Positions 5,731 to 6,663 of a stretch of DNA of 6,663 nt are shown here, one piece after another. This stretch comes from Methylorubrum extorquens (GTDB taxonomy: Bacteria > Pseudomonadota > Alphaproteobacteria > Rhizobiales > Beijerinckiaceae): the NCBI GenBank assembly GCA_019695455.1, contig JAEUAC010000311.1, positions 1 through 6,663 of the forward strand. The letters are read 5' to 3'. The notes beneath the pieces are model-generated. The model saw only the letters and a program-made list of their open reading frames with translations. It was not told the DNA's origin and ran no database searches. Each line of letters opens with the position of its first letter. The first letter of the stretch is position 1. The translations under genes were made by a program, and so were the position numbers.

Positions 5731-6663
5731 ATGTTCCTGTTCACGACGCCGGCGAGCACGACCGGGCAGGCCGGGCAGACCGGCACGGCCGGGGCCGGAT
5801 CCGGCGGCGCCGCGGCGGCCGGCGCCGGGCCGGTGGTCGACGCGATCCGGCGCGGCGCCGAGCAGACCGGGACCGACTTCGCCTACCTCCTGAACACGGC
5901 CAAGCGCGAATCGTCGCTCGACCCGGCCGCGAAGGCGCCGACCTCCTCGGCGAGCGGCCTGTTCCAGTTCATCGAGCAGACCTGGCTCGGCCTCGTGAAG
6001 TCCGAGGGCCCGAAGCTCGGCCTCACCGACCTCGCCGGCGCCATCTCGGCCAAGTCCGACGGCGGCTATGCCGTGCAGGACGCGACCGCCCGCCAGGCCA
6101 TCCTGAAGCTGCGGGAGGACCCCTCGCTCTCCTCGCTCATGGCCGGCACGCTCACGCAGCAGAACCGCGAGGCCCTGCAGGCCTCGACGGGGCGGGCGCC
6201 GAGCACGGGCGAGCTCTACATGGCCCATCTCCTCGGACCGCGCGGCGCCACGGACCTGATCCGCACGGCGAACGCGGATCCGTCCCGGCCCGCGGCGGCC
6301 GACATGCCCGAGGCCGCGGCCGCGAACCGGGCCCTCTTCTACGACCGGACGGGCAAGCCGCGGAGCGCGGCCGAGCTGTACGGCGTCCTCTCGGCCGGCA
6401 ACGCGGCGCAGCCGGGCGCGGCCGCGGGCACGCCCGCCCCGTCGCGCCCCGTCACCGTGACGGGCACGGAGCCGCCGCTCCCGAAGCTGACCGGTCCCGC
6501 CCTCTACGGCCTGTTCCAGACGAGCGAGCGCGCCGGCCCGGTCTCGGGCGCGGTGGCGAAGCTCTGGCGGGTCAACACGACGAACGCGGCCTCCGCGACG
6601 CCGGCCGCGCCGTTCTTCCCGCGCAGCGACGGCAGCGCGGCCGAGCCGGCCGCGCTGCCGTCG
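5731..6663 (+). CDS. Lytic transglycosylase-domain protein (partial, runs off the right edge)
   Basis: The frame is open for 311 codons from ATG 5731 to the window end with no stop. Residues 1-33 are low-complexity Gly/Ala/Thr/Gln. The transglycosylase-like domain spans about 34-220: KRESSLDP at 58-65 with Glu60 as the likely catalytic acid, then SASGLFQFIEQTW at 73-85 (the family's G-x-x-Q-F segment), ELYMAHLLGP at 161-170 (usual A-Y-N/H-G position) and AAAANRALFYDRTGKPRS at 195-212. This layout matches an alphaproteobacterial SLT-like group I recall. Such enzymes cut the glycan strands of peptidoglycan to make room for envelope machines such as flagella. There is no Sec signal peptide, so export would need another route or the enzyme has a different site of action. 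A Pro/Ala-rich tail (221 onward) continues past the window. A CtrA-like site lies upstream. Confidence 0.85.
   Translation, partial: MFLFTTPASTTGQAGQTGTAGAGSGGAAAAGAGPVVDAIRRGAEQTGTDFAYLLNTAKRESSLDPAAKAPTSSASGLFQFIEQTWLGLVKSEGPKLGLTDLAGAISAKSDGGYAVQDATARQAILKLREDPSLSSLMAGTLTQQNREALQASTGRAPSTGELYMAHLLGPRGATDLIRTANADPSRPAAADMPEAAAANRALFYDRTGKPRSAAELYGVLSAGNAAQPGAAAGTPAPSRPVTVTGTEPPLPKLTGPALYGLFQTSERAGPVSGAVAKLWRVNTTNAASATPAAPFFPRSDGSAAEPAALPS

Noticed and set aside
5683..6228. Minus-strand open frame opposite the transglycosylase gene
   Set aside because: It is a composition-driven shadow. The plus frame has transglycosylase motifs and a plausible ribosome site.

Overview
This 6,663-base window is very GC-rich (roughly 70% or more by eye) and densely coding. 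It looks like chromosome of an alphaproteobacterium of the order Hyphomicrobiales (Rhizobiales). Methylobacteriaceae-type is my best guess, based on base composition, strong G/C third codon positions, and protein types I recall from that group. The species cannot be fixed from the sequence alone.

Layout from left to right. (1) Positions 1-134 hold no gene I can support. (2) A two-gene minus-strand unit covers 135-3505. The upstream gene encodes an 826-residue polytopic membrane protein of the YfhO-like, GT-C-type glycosyltransferase group. It overlaps by four bases (GTGA) the gene for a 297-residue exported protein built from three beta-rich repeats. (3) A 276-base divergent gap (3506-3781) carries several short inverted repeats. 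(4) A plus-strand pair at 3782-4957 encodes a YdjA-like nitroreductase and a flavin reductase/flavoredoxin-type protein, three bases apart and surely co-transcribed. (5) A convergent gap (4958-5011) is packed with two overlapping hairpins, a probable two-way terminator. (6) A minus-strand gene at 5012-5650 encodes a short HpcH/HpaI-CitE-like protein that has lost the residues expected to hold the metal ion. (7) An 80-base divergent regulatory region (5651-5730) contains a CtrA-like site and a 9-base inverted repeat. (8) A plus-strand gene starting at 5731 encodes a lytic-transglycosylase-domain protein with no Sec signal and runs off the right edge.

Functional reading: the window is a series of small transcription units, not one system. 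The left unit probably acts at the cell envelope (lipid-linked sugar transfer plus a periplasmic partner). The middle pair is a flavin-dependent redox module. The right gene is a peptidoglycan enzyme of a kind often tied to flagella or envelope assembly, and a candidate CtrA site upstream fits that. I see no mobile element, CRISPR array, rRNA or convincing tRNA, and no clearly new multi-gene system. The most interesting items are the catalytically stripped CitE-like protein, the uncharacterised YfhO-like/secreted-repeat protein pair, and the symmetric divergent control region.
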